Positions 5,818 through 7,112 of a stretch of DNA of 7,112 nt are shown piece after piece (position 1 is the first letter of the stretch; each line of letters starts with the position of its first letter). The notes below the pieces were generated by a model. The model worked only from the letters and a program-made list of their open reading frames with translations. It was not told the DNA's origin and did not search any database. The stretch spans positions 1-7,112 of the forward strand of contig JAAYGZ010000213.1 in the NCBI GenBank assembly GCA_012727515.1. The letters are read 5' to 3'. The DNA is from Desulfovibrionales bacterium (GTDB lineage: Bacteria; Desulfobacterota; Desulfovibrionia; Desulfovibrionales; Desulfomicrobiaceae). The position numbers were made by a program, and so were the translations under genes.

Positions 5818-6567
5818 ATGGCTATACGTAAATCCCGCACTGCAAATACCAAGGAACGCAAAAAATTCAGTTTTCAACTGGGCCTTTCCGGATTTCTGTC
5901 CCTGGCCATGCTCATTATTGTGGGCATGGCCTGGTCATTTATTTTGGGAGTCATTGTGGGCCGGGGCTATCAGCCTGAAAAGATTGCCCTGAATGCAGCA
6001 CAAAAAGTGTTGCCCGAGGATTTTCCCCTGCTCACAGAAAAAAATGAACCAGTCCTCAAGTCTGAAGAGCTTGAGTTTTTTGACAAGCTCAAAAAAAGTT
6101 CTGATGGCGTGACCACTGTTGCGTCACAAGCCAGACCAGCCACGCCGCAACAGCAGGCAACGCCAGCTCAGGCCAAGCCACAAGATGCAACAGTGGCCAA
6201 GGCAAATCCCAAGCCAGGGTCTGTAGCGCCGGCCAAGCCAGAACAAGCGCCCAAACCACAGCCCAAGCCAGAATCCAAACCAGCCCAGCCTACCTCAGCA
6301 GAGCCGCCAGGGACCAAGGAAGAAGTCTTTGTCTTTAACTACCAGGTTGCGGCCCTGGCTTCCATGGAGCAGGCCCAGACATTTCTGAAACAGATTGAGC
6401 CGGGTGGATTCAAATCATCAGTGGTCACAGCCACCCATGAAGGCAAAACCTGGTACCGGATTTATGTGCATCATCAGGGCACGGTGGAGTCAGCCATGGC
6501 CCTGAAGGAAAAATTAAAAGCCAGCGGCATCAGTAATGTGCTGCTGCGTTCGCGCACGCCGTTGTAA
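5818..6567 (+). CDS. Single-pass SPOR-domain protein (FtsN-like architecture)
   Basis: This 249-residue protein has a short basic cytoplasmic N-terminus (1-17, many Lys/Arg), one transmembrane helix (about 21-48, rich in Leu, Ile and Val) and no cleavage site, so it is a type II inner-membrane protein facing the periplasm. Next come a juxtamembrane region with ELEFFDKLKK (84-93), resembling the short F-(F/Y)-x-x-L motif seen before linkers in some SPOR proteins, and a Pro/Ala/Lys/Gln-rich linker (about 103-167). A C-terminal SPOR domain (about 170-246) has the two-fold pattern VFNYQVAALASMEQAQTFLKQ ... WYRIYVHHQGTVESAMALKEKL. SPOR domains bind peptidoglycan stripped of stem peptides at the division septum, so a role in cell division or septal wall processing is likely. 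Calling it FtsN would go beyond the evidence. AAGGGGG overlapping the argS stop (5799-5805) is the best Shine-Dalgarno, 12 nt from the ATG and thus rather far. It is probably co-transcribed with argS. Confidence 0.88.
   Translation: MAIRKSRTANTKERKKFSFQLGLSGFLSLAMLIIVGMAWSFILGVIVGRGYQPEKIALNAAQKVLPEDFPLLTEKNEPVLKSEELEFFDKLKKSSDGVTTVASQARPATPQQQATPAQAKPQDATVAKANPKPGSVAPAKPEQAPKPQPKPESKPAQPTSAEPPGTKEEVFVFNYQVAALASMEQAQTFLKQIEPGGFKSSVVTATHEGKTWYRIYVHHQGTVESAMALKEKLKASGISNVLLRSRTPL
6120..6306 (+). repeat. Imperfect low-complexity repeat encoding the Pro/Ala/Lys/Gln linker
   Basis: The DNA repeats variants of the unit AAGCCA/CAAGCCAG and GGCCAAG many times (e.g. GGCCAAGCCA at 6172-6181 and again at 6231-6240). 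It encodes the periplasmic spacer of the SPOR protein. Such linkers vary readily in length by slippage. This is a coding repeat, not a mobile element. Confidence 0.5.
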
Positions 6568-6607
6568 ATTGTCCGGGCGCTCTTGGCCCGTGGCTTGGAG
6601 TTTCCCT

Positions 6608-7112
6608 ATGCTTCCATTCTTTGATCTTGGTCTGCCTCAAGGTCGCGCCATTTATGTTCTGCCTGTGCCTTTTGAGGGCGCAGTGAGCTTTGGAACAGGC
6701 ACTTGTCTGGGGCCAGAGGCCCTGTTTCGGGCCAGTGTGCAGATTGAATCCTATGATGCAGAGCTGGATCTGGACCTGGGTGATCTGGCGCATTTTCTTC
6801 CCCTTCCGTTTATCGATCTTCCAGAAGCTGGGCCCCAAGAAATCCATGCTGCCATGCGTTCTGCACTAGTGCATCTGGACCTGACCCAGGATTTTGTTCT
6901 GACCCTGGGCGGTGATCATTCTGTGCCCCTGCCCCTCTTTGCCTTGTATCAACGTGCGTATCCTGATCTGGTTATCCTGCATATTGATGCCCATGCTGAT
7001 TTGCGCCCCTCTTATGAGGGCAGCCCCTATTCTCATGCCTGCATCATAGCCAGGGCCAGAGATCTGGGTCTTCCTGTGGTGCAGATGGGTATTCGTTCTG
7101 TGTGTCGTGAGC
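6608..7112 (+). CDS. speB: Agmatinase/arginase-family ureohydrolase (3' truncated by window edge)
   Basis: Family members hydrolyse guanidino compounds with a binuclear manganese centre; agmatinase makes putrescine and urea from agmatine. 168 codons are visible of a protein usually near 290-310 residues. Conserved motifs present are the N-terminal PFEGAVSFGTGTCLGPEALF (21-40), typical of agmatinase-like proteins; LGGDHSV (100-106) with the Mn-ligand His104; and HIDAHADL (125-132) with ligands Asp127, His129 and Asp131. YSHAC (141-145) takes the place of the more usual SHGT segment. The second acidic metal pair lies beyond the edge. GGAG (6597-6600) sits 7 nt before the ATG, supporting the start. 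The gene lies 40 nt after the SPOR gene, probably in the same transcript; a short CGGGC/GCCCG stem in the gap has no T-tract. Substrate cannot be fixed from this fragment: agmatinase is likeliest, with arginase, guanidinobutyrase or formiminoglutamase as alternatives, so the symbol is provisional. Confidence 0.85.
   Translation, partial: MLPFFDLGLPQGRAIYVLPVPFEGAVSFGTGTCLGPEALFRASVQIESYDAELDLDLGDLAHFLPLPFIDLPEAGPQEIHAAMRSALVHLDLTQDFVLTLGGDHSVPLPLFALYQRAYPDLVILHIDAHADLRPSYEGSPYSHACIIARARDLGLPVVQMGIRSVCRE

Noticed and set aside
6574..6590. CGGGC/GCCCG stem between the SPOR gene and speB as a terminator
   Set aside because: The stem is only five pairs, no T-run follows, and a good speB Shine-Dalgarno lies just downstream. 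Read-through is more likely.

Overview
The window looks like an ordinary chromosomal segment of a Gram-negative bacterium with moderate GC (about 55-60% in the best-conserved genes). Gene content and protein flavour suggest a Desulfovibrio-like member of the Desulfobacterota (former Deltaproteobacteria). Three things point there: an ArgRS whose second signature reads MSTRAGK, a single-pass SPOR protein directly behind argS, and a TPR protein with an N-terminal receiver-like domain. The taxonomic call is inference from memory of such genomes, not from a search.

Layout. Positions 1-626 hold the 3' part of cobT (lower cobamide ligand activation), entering from the left edge. Just downstream on the same strand is a large protein (683-2041; alternative GTG start at 635) with a degenerate response-regulator receiver domain followed by TPR-like repeats. 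Its 5' half is strikingly AT-rich. Positions 2042-2479 are a gene-free gap between convergent genes. It contains an eroded inverted repeat with CATTGCGA-type termini and no credible ORF. rsmG (16S rRNA G527 methyltransferase) lies on the minus strand at 2480-3127, back to back with fabD.

From 3213 onward all genes are on the plus strand and tightly packed: fabD (malonyl-CoA:ACP transacylase) overlaps argS (arginyl-tRNA synthetase) by ATGA. A 17-nt gap leads to a single-pass SPOR-domain protein (FtsN-like architecture), and a 40-nt gap leads to an agmatinase/arginase-family gene truncated by the right edge. This is probably one transcription unit of housekeeping functions (fatty acid initiation, tRNA charging, septal peptidoglycan binding, polyamine or guanidino metabolism). 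The only plausible start region I see for it is the 85-bp rsmG-fabD divergent spacer.

I find no mobile element with a transposase, CRISPR array, tRNA, rRNA or defence system. The most unusual items are the receiver-like domain with Glu in place of the phospho-accepting Asp, the base-composition break inside that gene, and the degraded palindromic element at 2139-2262. The window is otherwise conventional.
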